Shown here piece after piece: positions 9,801 through 16,678 of a stretch of DNA of 64,000 nt. Source of the stretch: Pseudomonas sp. MWU16-30317 (GTDB taxonomy: Bacteria; Pseudomonadota; Gammaproteobacteria; Pseudomonadales; Pseudomonadaceae); NCBI RefSeq assembly GCF_020515695.1, contig NZ_JAIWJA010000001.1, positions 558,001 to 622,000 on the forward strand, read 5' to 3'. The translations under genes were made by a program, and so were the position numbers. Below the pieces are notes generated by a model that saw only the letters and a list, made by a program, of their open reading frames with translations, searched no databases and was not told the DNA's origin. Every line of letters starts with the position of its first letter. Within the stretch, counting starts at the first letter, position 1.

Positions 9801-10589
9801 CTGGCGGCGCGGGTACGTGCCGAGCGCGAAGCCTTGCAGGCCCAAGGGATCAGCCGCGATCAGGCCGAGCGCCAAGCCGGCTGGCGCATTTTCGGGGCCA
9901 AGCCTGGCGCCTATGGCGCGGGCGTGCAGGGGGCGGTCGAAGGCCGTTTGTGGCAGAGCCGTGAGGATCTGGCCGAGGTCTATCTCAATTGGGGGGGGTA
10001 TGCCTATGGCGCCGCCGACGAAGGCACGCCGGCGCGTCAGCAGTTCGCCACGCGGCTCGGCCAGGTGCAGGCGGTCGTCCAGAATCAGGATAACCGCGAG
10101 CACGACCTGCTCGATTCCAACGATTACTACCAGTTCCAGGGTGGCATGCTCGCGGCCGCCGAGACCTTGAGTGGCCGCAGCACCGCCAGCTACCACGGCG
10201 ATCACAGCCAGCCCGACGTGCCGCGCATCCGCACCCTCAAGGAGGAGCTCAACCGCGTGGTGCGCGCCCGCGCCGCCAATCCGAAATGGATCGAGGGCGT
10301 CAAACGCCATGGCTACAAGGGCGCCTTCGAGCTGGCGGCGACCGTTGACAACTTGTTCGCCTTCGACGCCACCACACAGTTGATCGACGATCACCAGTAC
10401 GCGCTGTTGGCCGATGCCTATGTGCTGGATGCCGATACGCGCCAGTTCCTCCAGCAGCACAATCCGGCGGCCCTGCGCGATATTACCGAGCGCTTGCTCG
10501 AAGCCCAGCAGCGTCGCCTTTGGGGGGCGCCCGGCGAGTACCGCCAGGCGCTGGAAAACCTTTTGCTCGATATTGAAGAAGACGCCTGA
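6828..10589 (+). CDS. cobN: Cobaltochelatase large subunit CobN
   Basis: This 1253-residue protein is the normal length for CobN. It carries the family stretches [38 protein letters not shown] and [11 protein letters not shown], typical of the CobN/magnesium-chelatase H subunit. CobN binds hydrogenobyrinic acid a,c-diamide and receives cobalt in an ATP-dependent reaction powered by AAA+ partners. Here those partners are not CobS and CobT but ChlI/ChlD-like proteins encoded 6 bp downstream. The start at ATG 6828 lies 3 bp behind the cobW stop, so the genes form one tight operon under the riboswitch at 5460-5650. No frame disruption was seen along the gene. Confidence 0.96.
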   Translation: [1253 protein letters not shown]

Positions 10590-10595
10590 ACCCTC

Positions 10596-11636
10596 ATGAC
10601 CCACGAGACTGCCCATTTCCCCCTGGCCGCCGTAGTGGCCGCCGATTCACTGAAGCTGGCGCTGTGCCTGACCGCCATCGATCCGCAGATCGGCGGTGTG
10701 TTGATCGAGGGGCCCAGGGGCATGGCCAAGAGCACCGTCGCCCGTGGTCTGGCCGATCTGCTGGGCAGTGGTACCTTCGTGACTCTGCCGTTGGGCGCGA
10801 CCGAGGATCGCCTGGTCGGCACCCTCGATCTCGATGCTGCGCTGGGCCAGGGCCAGGTGAAGTTCTCGCCCGGTGTGCTGGCCAAGGCCGACGGCGGCGT
10901 GCTGTACGTGGACGAGGTCAATCTGCTGGCCGATCCATTGGTGGATCTGCTGCTGGATGTGGCCGCCAGCGGTCGCAATCGAGTCGAGCGTGACGGCATC
11001 TCCCATGAGCATGCGGCGCGCTTCGTGTTGATCGGCACCATGAACCCGGAAGAGGGCGAATTGCGCCCGCAGCTGCTCGACCGCTTCGGCCTCAACGTGT
11101 TGCTGGACGGGCTGCCCGAGCCTGCGCTGCGCGGCGAGATCGTGCGCCGCCGCCTGGCGTTCGACGCCGATCCTCAGGGCTTTTGCGCCCAATGGGCGGT
11201 GGCACAACAGCAGCTGCGTGAACGCTGTGCGAGCGCGCGCCAGGCGGTGCCGGCGATCCCGCTGGATGATGCGGCGCTGGCCGAAATCAACCGGCGCTGC
11301 TTCGCCGCGGCGGTGGACGGCTTGCGCGCCGACCTGGTGTGGTTGCGTGCTGCTCGCGCCCATGCGGCGTGGCGTGGAGCGATGGCAATCACTGCGGTCG
11401 ATATCGATGCGGTGGCCGAATTTGCCCTGCGTCATCGTCGTCGCCAGGCCGATCCCGGCGAGCCGCCCGCAGCCACTCAGCCACCGCAGTCGTCCCCTGA
11501 ACAATCGCCGGGCGGCTCGGCCGGTGACGCGGCGGCGGATGCCTCGTTACCCGAGGGTCAATGGGGTGCCATGCCCGCGCGACCTGAAGCCATAGGCCAG
11601 CGGCGCGATGTGCCGAGCTGGCCAAAAAAGCCCTGA
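10596..11636 (+). CDS. ChlI-like AAA+ ATPase, small chelatase subunit (zero-frame product)
   Basis: This 346-residue AAA+ protein of the magnesium-chelatase I/D type powers metal insertion by CobN. Walker A is GPRGMAKST (residues 39-47, with Ala where Gly usually precedes the Lys). Walker B is GVLYVDEVN (about 101-109), and a sensor region GTMNPEEGELRPQLLDRFG follows. A Pro/Ser/Gly-rich acidic linker occupies about 285-320, before a conserved tail ending SWPKKP. In ChlD proteins such a linker joins the AAA+ to the VWA domain, so this product looks like a ChlD cut off after its linker. The stop codon at 11634-11636 lies 3 nt behind an A AAA AAG heptamer, and a -1 shift there joins the VWA frame. 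It starts 6 bp after cobN. Confidence 0.92.
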   Translation: MTHETAHFPLAAVVAADSLKLALCLTAIDPQIGGVLIEGPRGMAKSTVARGLADLLGSGTFVTLPLGATEDRLVGTLDLDAALGQGQVKFSPGVLAKADGGVLYVDEVNLLADPLVDLLLDVAASGRNRVERDGISHEHAARFVLIGTMNPEEGELRPQLLDRFGLNVLLDGLPEPALRGEIVRRRLAFDADPQGFCAQWAVAQQQLRERCASARQAVPAIPLDDAALAEINRRCFAAAVDGLRADLVWLRAARAHAAWRGAMAITAVDIDAVAEFALRHRRRQADPGEPPAATQPPQSSPEQSPGGSAGDAAADASLPEGQWGAMPARPEAIGQRRDVPSWPKKP

Positions 11637-11668
11637 GCATTCGCCCGGCCAAAGCCCTCGGGGCGGAT
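11624..11668 (+). promoter_or_regulatory. Putative -1 programmed ribosomal frameshift signal
   Basis: The heptamer A AAA AAG occupies 11624-11630 in the proper phase of chlI (codons CCA AAA AAG). After an 8-nt spacer holding the UGA stop, ATTCGCCC at 11639-11646 can pair with GGGCGGAT at 11661-11668 (8 bp including one G-U). A nested GGC-CAAA-GCC hairpin sits in the loop. The -1 frame entered is exactly the VWA frame. A AAA AAG is the heptamer used by E. coli dnaX. No convincing upstream Shine-Dalgarno-like stimulator was seen. Confidence 0.8.
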
Positions 11669-12298
11669 GGCGCAAGACCCAAGGGCAAGCTGGCACAGGG
11701 AAGTCGGGGCAGGGCGCAGAGCGGCCGCGGCGAGCAGATCGGCTGGGTCACCACCTTGCGTCACGGTCGGCCGCAACGCCACGCCGATCTGCATTGGCAG
11801 CAACGCCAGGGCAAGGCGGGTGAACTGTGGCTGATCATCGTCGATGCATCGGCATCCACTCGCCGTCACGGCGCTTTAAGCCAAGCCAAGGGTTTGTTGG
11901 CCGCTGTCTTCGACGATGCCTATCGCCAGCGCGCGCGTCTGGCCTTGCTCACCGCCAGCGGCACGACCCCGCAGTGGCAGCGCCAAGGGCTGAAAGCCTC
12001 GGCGGCCCTGCAGCCCTGGTTGGCGCAACTGGGGGCTGGCGGTGGGACGCCGTTATTGCAGGCCGTGCAGCAGGCGCGGCAGTGGCTGCAGCGTCGGCAA
12101 CTGAGCCATCCTGACGAATTGCAGCGCTGCCTGGTGATGACCGATGGACGATTGAAGCATTGGCCGGCGCTAGAGGCGATGCCTTGCCAGACCTGCGTGG
12201 TCGATATCGAACGGGGCGCCATTCGGCTGGGGCGCGCGCGGGTATTGGCGGATCAGCTGCGGGCCGAATACCGTCATGTCGATGATCTTCCCGGATAG
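11630..12298 (+). CDS. VWA (ChlD C-terminal) domain, reached by -1 frameshift from chlI
   Basis: This frame encodes a von Willebrand A domain with the MIDAS motif DASAS and LVMTDGRLKHWPAL. It corresponds to the C-terminal half of ChlD/CobT-type medium chelatase subunits. It is open only from 11588 and has no ATG or GTG before the domain; the first TTG is at 11756, and CTGs are at 11618 and 11633. Read through from the heptamer at 11624-11630, it extends ChlI by 222 residues (ALSIRPAKALG...) to a fusion of about 567 residues, the size expected of a medium subunit. An independent gene starting at TTG 11756 (180 aa) is the alternative, but it would lose the conserved-looking basic linker. The coordinates given are those of the -1 frame segment. 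Confidence 0.8.
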   Translation, partial: ALSIRPAKALGADGARPKGKLAQGSRGRAQSGRGEQIGWVTTLRHGRPQRHADLHWQQRQGKAGELWLIIVDASASTRRHGALSQAKGLLAAVFDDAYRQRARLALLTASGTTPQWQRQGLKASAALQPWLAQLGAGGGTPLLQAVQQARQWLQRRQLSHPDELQRCLVMTDGRLKHWPALEAMPCQTCVVDIERGAIRLGRARVLADQLRAEYRHVDDLPG

Positions 12299-12321
12299 AC
12301 GCTAGCCGACGACAGCCGCGA

Positions 12322-13014
12322 TCATGCTGCCCGCGGATTGCTCAGCGCCGGGCTCCACAGCGTGTATTTGCACCGCGGGCAGTCGAGCTTCTGCTGCTGA
12401 GCCATGCGCTCCAAATGCCCGCAGTGCAGACAGGCGTAGAGCCCGGGCCCTTCGGCGTGGTCCTCAAGGGGACGGCACACAGGCGGCAGCACCGATAGCC
12501 CCGGCCTGACCTCGTCACGCTCATAAAAGTACACGCTGACGTCGCCATTGACCTCCAGTATGCCAAGTCGCACTTGCCCCAGGTGTTCAACGCCGTGCAG
12601 GCGCAATTCCATCAGAAACTCGTCGTGGCTGATGTTGCCCTGGTCCAGAGTTTCGATCTCGAAACGCCCTTCCTTGATGATCACCAGCGGCTTGCCCTCC
12701 AGCCATTCACCGAAGCGACTGCTGCGTTCGGTGAGCCAGAGGGTCAGGCGATACAGGCAGATCATTGCCGCGAACACCGTGACCACCGGCAGGATCGGCA
12801 CATCCTCGTAGAACGTCACGTCTCCGGCCGCAGAGCCTAGCGTAAGAATGACAACCAGCTCGAACAAGGACAGCTGCCGCACACCCCGGCGGCCGGCGAT
12901 CTTGAGAAAAATGAAGACCACAATGTACGCCATCAGCGTGCGTACGGTGACTTCGGCCAGGAAGCCGGGGGTATTGTCATTCAGCAGCAGGCGGTGCCAG
13001 TCGAACGCGCTCAT
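12322..13014 (-). CDS. DUF421/YetF-family membrane protein with C-terminal zinc ribbon
   Basis: This is a 230-residue protein. Three hydrophobic helices (about residues 20-100) with KIAGRRGVRQLS and EGKPLVIIKEG are typical of the DUF421 (YetF/YcaP) family of unknown function. They are followed by the small soluble DUF421 domain. Unusually, the last 45 residues carry two cysteine pairs, CLHC and CPRC, separated by 17 residues, forming a probable zinc ribbon. The ATG at 13014 leads straight into the family start. The gene converges on the cobalamin operon, with only about 20 bp between stop codons. No function can be assigned; the ribbon suggests a partner-binding or metal-sensing addition. Confidence 0.85.
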   Translation of the reverse strand: MSAFDWHRLLLNDNTPGFLAEVTVRTLMAYIVVFIFLKIAGRRGVRQLSLFELVVILTLGSAAGDVTFYEDVPILPVVTVFAAMICLYRLTLWLTERSSRFGEWLEGKPLVIIKEGRFEIETLDQGNISHDEFLMELRLHGVEHLGQVRLGILEVNGDVSVYFYERDEVRPGLSVLPPVCRPLEDHAEGPGLYACLHCGHLERMAQQQKLDCPRCKYTLWSPALSNPRAA

Positions 13015-13134
13015 CGATTGCTCGCTATGCAGAGGGATGAGCTATGGGCAGGCGGGCGGGGAGGTTAGTTCCACGCGAGTGGAGGGAGCTTGACCGCCCG
13101 AGCCATTCAGTCAGCGGGCGGCAGCGTGGGATGC

Positions 13135-13401
13135 TTACTGTGGCATCGACCAGGGTTGCAGCTCGTAGCCTTTTTCGCTGAGCTCGGCGCGCAACGCCTG
13201 CAGCAGGGTGGCCAGCTGGGCCGGATCGCAGTAGGTGCTGCGCGGTACCTGCTTGCGGTCGATGGATGCGCAGGTGCGGTCAATCACGGTCAGGCTCAAT
13301 TCGCCGTTACCGTCTTGCGGTGCCCAGGCGACGCATTGGAAAGGTTGAAAAGCGTGGCCGGCGATCAGAAGTGCTTCGTTGACACGGAGCGGGGCGTTCA
13401 T
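13135..13401 (-). CDS. Small DUF1652-like hypothetical protein
   Basis: This 88-residue soluble protein starts at ATG 13401 behind a GAGAGA ribosome site; a TTG 24 bp upstream is less likely. The pattern F-x-P-F-Q-C, then SLTV, then a C-terminal helix LATLLQALRAEL follows the layout of the clear DUF1652 protein at 27073-27345 (FLPMRCQC, SLTVRV, LVAGLRSNL). I read it as a divergent member or relative of that Pseudomonas-specific family, whose function is unknown. It stands alone, about 120 bp from the DUF421 gene on the same strand. An alternative is a lineage-specific orphan. Confidence 0.6.
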   Translation of the reverse strand: MNAPLRVNEALLIAGHAFQPFQCVAWAPQDGNGELSLTVIDRTCASIDRKQVPRSTYCDPAQLATLLQALRAELSEKGYELQPWSMPQ

Positions 13402-13716
13402 GGGGTCGTCTCTCTCGTTGCCCAAGTGGGTGTGTGCTTCGCGCTATGGCGATTATCAGTACTGATGCACTGAAGGCACTTGGGAGTCACACCTTGGGAA
13501 TTAAATAAAAAATTTCCGCTATAACGTTATGACTCTGAATCCTCATGCGCACTGTGGACGTTGAATAAGAAGGAAAATTCCCGCAAGCCCCAGTATGGAA
13601 ATTAATTTGCAGACAGACGGTAGCCCAAAAGCGTCAAATAAATTGTTACTGTTGCAAACAAGCGCGCCAAATGACTGTTTTAACGCATAATTCCCGACCG
13701 GCGCGCGGGAGAAGAC
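13402..13716 (+). other. AT-rich intergenic region between small protein and VpsR-like regulator
   Basis: This 315-bp divergent promoter region is clearly poorer in GC than its surroundings. It contains the perfect 10-bp palindrome ATAACGTTAT (13521-13530) and long A/T runs near 13500-13515. No convincing -35/-10 pair with normal spacing was found, and the short frames crossing it show no coding character. Confidence 0.5.
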
Positions 13717-15042
13717 ATGCTGGAACTGGCACCCGTTCGACGTGTGTTGATCGTCGACCCATGCGATGCCTGCCACAGCCTGTTGCCTGATTTAAGCGCG
13801 CATGGCTGGGCAGTCGACACCTGCAGCCTTGGCGCCGCCGGCGATACTCCCTGTGATGTCGGGATTCTGCGTCTGCGGCCGTTTCATCTGGAATGGCCCC
13901 ATGAAATCCAGGCCCTGATCAGTGGCAGCACAGCGCAGTGGCTGGCGATCGTCGATGCCGACGGGTTGCGCGCGCAGGACATCGGCAATTTCGTCTGTGA
14001 ATTGTTCTTCGAATTTCTCACCCTGCCTACCGAGCCTCATCTGCTGCTCGGCGCCCTCGAACGCGCTGCAGGTGGGGCGATCGCGCCCGCAGTCAACCAC
14101 CCCTTAGCGGCGGATGATGACTGCGATCTGGTCGGCGAAAGCCGGGCCGTGCGCGATTTGCGACGGCTGCTAGGCACGTTCGCCAGCACCGAATCGGCAG
14201 TGCTGATCCGGGGTGAAAACGGCACCGGCAAAGAGCGTGCGGCGCGATACCTGCACCGCCAGTCCAGCCGCGCCGGGCAACCCTTCGTGACGTTCTATTG
14301 CGCGCCCATGTCGGTGCAGACCCTGCACCGTGAATTGTTCGGCTTCGACCGGGGCACCTTCATCAGCGCTCCCGACGGTATGCTCGGACGCTTGGAGCAG
14401 GCGCAAGGGGGCACGTTGTTTCTCGACACCGTCGAGGCGCTGCCACTCGAGACCCAGGCGCGGTTACTCGCGTGCCTGCAGGAAAAGCGTTTCCAGCGCG
14501 TCGGCAGTCAGACCGCACTTGACCTGGATGTGCGGGTATTGGCGGCCAGTTCGGCCGATCTCGAGTCGGCCGTCGCCCAAGGGCGCTTTCGCGATGATCT
14601 GTTCTATCGGCTCAACGTGTTGCAGGTGCAGACCACGGCACTGCGCGAGCGCCACGGCGATCTGGCCATGCTCGCCCAGCATTTCGCCCGTCGCTACAGC
14701 GAGGAAATCGGCGTCAAGGCCTGCGGATTCAGTGAGGGCGCCTTGGTTGCCATGGCCAGACATGCCTGGCCGGGCAACGTTCGTGAGCTGTCCAACCGCG
14801 TGCGCCGCGCGGTGATCCTGGCCGAGGGGCGGCATATCGCCTCGGCAGATCTGGGCCTCAAGAGCGCCGACGCCGGGAGTGCGCCTATGGGCACCCTCGA
14901 AGAGTACAAGCACCGGGCAGAGCGCCAGGCCCTGAGCGATGTGCTCAATCATCACAGCGACAACCTCAGCGTCGCCGCCAAGGTGCTGGGCATTTCCCGG
15001 CCGACGTTCTATCGGCTCCTGCACAAGCATCAGATGCGCTGA
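13717..15042 (+). CDS. VpsR-like degenerate sigma54-type transcriptional regulator
   Basis: This 441-residue protein is built as a pseudo-receiver (1 to about 125), an AAA+ sigma54-activator domain (about 135-370) and a Fis-type helix-turn-helix ending SRPTFYRLLHKH. Walker A is intact (RGENGTGKE). The GAFTGA loop that touches sigma54 reads GTFISA, and Walker B reads GGTLFLDTVE, with Thr where the catalytic Glu normally stands. The receiver part shows no obvious phospho-acceptor Asp. These changes resemble VpsR-type regulators, which work with sigma70 and c-di-GMP rather than sigma54. Classical sigma54 activation is therefore unlikely here. The start at ATG 13717 has GGGAGAAG ahead of it. The target is unknown; uppP downstream is one candidate. 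Confidence 0.85.
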   Translation: MLELAPVRRVLIVDPCDACHSLLPDLSAHGWAVDTCSLGAAGDTPCDVGILRLRPFHLEWPHEIQALISGSTAQWLAIVDADGLRAQDIGNFVCELFFEFLTLPTEPHLLLGALERAAGGAIAPAVNHPLAADDDCDLVGESRAVRDLRRLLGTFASTESAVLIRGENGTGKERAARYLHRQSSRAGQPFVTFYCAPMSVQTLHRELFGFDRGTFISAPDGMLGRLEQAQGGTLFLDTVEALPLETQARLLACLQEKRFQRVGSQTALDLDVRVLAASSADLESAVAQGRFRDDLFYRLNVLQVQTTALRERHGDLAMLAQHFARRYSEEIGVKACGFSEGALVAMARHAWPGNVRELSNRVRRAVILAEGRHIASADLGLKSADAGSAPMGTLEEYKHRAERQALSDVLNHHSDNLSVAAKVLGISRPTFYRLLHKHQMR

Positions 15043-15492
15043 TCCCCACACGACTGTTGCGCCACGCGCGTATTCATACCTGACGATTCGGAACCCTCGA
15101 CACCACGATCTGTTTGGTGTCGCCGACCGTCATTGGGCATTAAAAGGTCAATGTTCACACTGTGCCAGTGCGGGTCCAGCGCAAACCTGTTCTTTCCTGA
15201 GCGTAAAAGCTGGCGATTGTAACCCTAGGCGTGCTAATTAGAGCTGCGTTCCGCCGTTAATGGCATTAAGCAATCATTTCGTCGCCTGGCATGCTGGCCA
15301 TCACTGAACTGGCACGCGCAATGCTTGGTCATATTTCTGACGGTCCGAAAATTACGGCTCAGAAATACTTGATTTGTTTCACGTTTTTTTGATTGCCGAT
15401 GATGCACACTGCTTTTGCCCGCAGGTACGCCTTAGGCGCTACGACAACTACTATCGGTCATGCCTCAGGCTGACCTGTTCCAGGGGAATACG
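15043..15492 (+). other. 450-bp intergenic region upstream of uppP
   Basis: There is no credible coding frame. The region contains a sigma54-like promoter (15310-15325), an inverted repeat TATTTCTGA/TCAGAAATA (15332-15340 and 15359-15367) at the expected start point, and a T7 run at 15384-15390. The first half (15043-15300) shows nothing I can name. The length leaves room for a small RNA or a long regulated leader. Confidence 0.5.
15310..15325 (+). promoter_or_regulatory. Candidate sigma54 (-24/-12) promoter
   Basis: TGGCACG-N4-ATGCT matches the RpoN consensus TGGCACG-N4-TTGCW, with the invariant GG and GC at the correct 10-bp separation. The predicted start is near 15336, inside the left arm of a 9-bp inverted repeat, about 157 bp before uppP. 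It may drive uppP or an unannotated RNA. Confidence 0.4.
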
Positions 15493-16323
15493 ATGGATTT
15501 ATGGAGTGCCGCACAGGCTGTGATTCTGGGGGTGGTCGAGGGGTTGACCGAATTTCTGCCGATATCCAGTACCGGGCACCAGATTATCGTCGCCGACCTG
15601 ATCAATTTCGGCGGTGAACGGGCAATGGCGTTCAACATCATCATCCAGCTAGGTGCGATCCTGGCGGTGGTGTGGGAGTTCCGCCGCAAGATACTGGAAA
15701 TCATCACGGGCCTGCCGACCCAGCGCAACGCACAACGTTTCACCCTCAACCTGTTCATCGCCTTTTTGCCGGCGGTGGTGCTCGGGGTGATTTTCGCCGA
15801 TCTGATCCATGAGTACCTGTTCAACCCCATCACGGTGGCGGTGGCCCTGGTGGTGGGCGGCTTCGTGATGCTCTGGGCCGAGAAGCGCCAGCATCAGGTG
15901 CGCGTCGACCACGTCGACGACATGCACTGGACCGATGCGCTCAAGGTCGGCTGTGCACAATGTCTTGCCATGATTCCAGGCACTTCGCGCTCTGGCTCGA
16001 CCATCATTGGCGGCTTGCTGTTCGGCCTGTCGCGCAAGGCGGCCACGGAGTTCTCGTTCTTCCTGGCGATGCCGACCATGGTTGGTGCGGCGGTGTATTC
16101 CGGCTTCAAGTTTCGGCATCTGTTCCGTGCTGAAGATCTGCCAGTGTTCATCATCGGCTTTATCGTGGCGTTCATCTTCGCGATGATCGCGGTACGCGCG
16201 CTGCTTAAATTCATCGCCAACCACAGCTATGCGGTGTTCGCCTGGTATCGCATCGCCTTCGGCATCCTGATCCTGATGACCTGGAAGTTTGGCTGGATCG
16301 ACTGGTCCAGCGTCACTGTCTGA
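15493..16323 (+). CDS. uppP: Undecaprenyl-diphosphatase UppP/BacA
   Basis: This 276-residue multi-pass inner-membrane enzyme dephosphorylates undecaprenyl diphosphate to recycle the peptidoglycan and O-antigen lipid carrier. It thereby also raises bacitracin resistance. Both catalytic signatures are present: [16 protein letters not shown] near residues 14-29 and PGTSRSG near residue 163. The ATG at 15493 is chosen because AGGGGA lies 6 bp upstream and MDLWSAAQA is the usual start; an upstream ATG at 15460 adds 11 residues with no similarity. The gene converges with the yjbR-like gene, 7 bp after its stop. Confidence 0.95.
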   Translation: MDLWSAAQAVILGVVEGLTEFLPISSTGHQIIVADLINFGGERAMAFNIIIQLGAILAVVWEFRRKILEIITGLPTQRNAQRFTLNLFIAFLPAVVLGVIFADLIHEYLFNPITVAVALVVGGFVMLWAEKRQHQVRVDHVDDMHWTDALKVGCAQCLAMIPGTSRSGSTIIGGLLFGLSRKAATEFSFFLAMPTMVGAAVYSGFKFRHLFRAEDLPVFIIGFIVAFIFAMIAVRALLKFIANHSYAVFAWYRIAFGILILMTWKFGWIDWSSVTV

Positions 16324-16330
16324 CAGCCGA

Positions 16331-16678
16331 TCAAAGCTTGAGGCCGATCTGCCGGCGTTTGGGCAGGCGCTGCACCACCAGTTGGTGCGAGCGCCTGAGC
16401 AAATCCTGCAGCTCCTCGGCACCCATGGCATAGGGCGCGCTCAGGCTGATCCAGTGGGCGCGGGCCAGATACGGGGCAGGGTGCACGCCCGGGCGATCCA
16501 CGTATCCGAGGAACAGCTCGCTGGCGACCTTGAACGCAAGGTCGTCAGCGCGCAGCCCGATCACTGCGAACATGCGCGTCTCGGCAATCGAGAACACCCG
16601 CACGCCGCCCCATTTGTAGTCTTCGCGGGCGCCCGGCAAGGCCAGGCAGAAGGCTGCTATCTCGTCGGTCGTCATCAT
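16331..16678 (-). CDS. MmcQ/YjbR-family protein
   Basis: This 115-residue protein is of the YjbR (CyaY-like fold, formerly 'MmcQ-like DNA-binding') family. Marks are CLALPGAREDYKWGG near the N-terminus, FKV in the middle and the C-terminal helix ELQDLLRRSHQLVVQRLPKR. The function is not established; a DNA-binding role has been proposed. Two tandem ATGs (16678 and 16675) overlap the stop codon of the upstream LysR gene, so it is translationally coupled to that regulator. Confidence 0.82.
   Translation of the reverse strand: MMTTDEIAAFCLALPGAREDYKWGGVRVFSIAETRMFAVIGLRADDLAFKVASELFLGYVDRPGVHPAPYLARAHWISLSAPYAMGAEELQDLLRRSHQLVVQRLPKRRQIGLKL

Noticed and set aside
11608..11823. 71-codon plus-strand frame over the chlI/VWA junction
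   Set aside because: Third frame across the frameshift site; no similarity and it ends inside the VWA domain.
11756..12298. Independent VWA gene starting at TTG 11756
   Set aside because: Possible, but it cuts off the basic linker, has no ribosome site, and does not explain why the frame joins chlI exactly at a slippery heptamer with a stem.
13543..13776. 77-codon minus-strand frame overlapping the VpsR-like gene start
   Set aside because: Lies in AT-rich promoter DNA and overlaps a certain start codon; no ribosome site.
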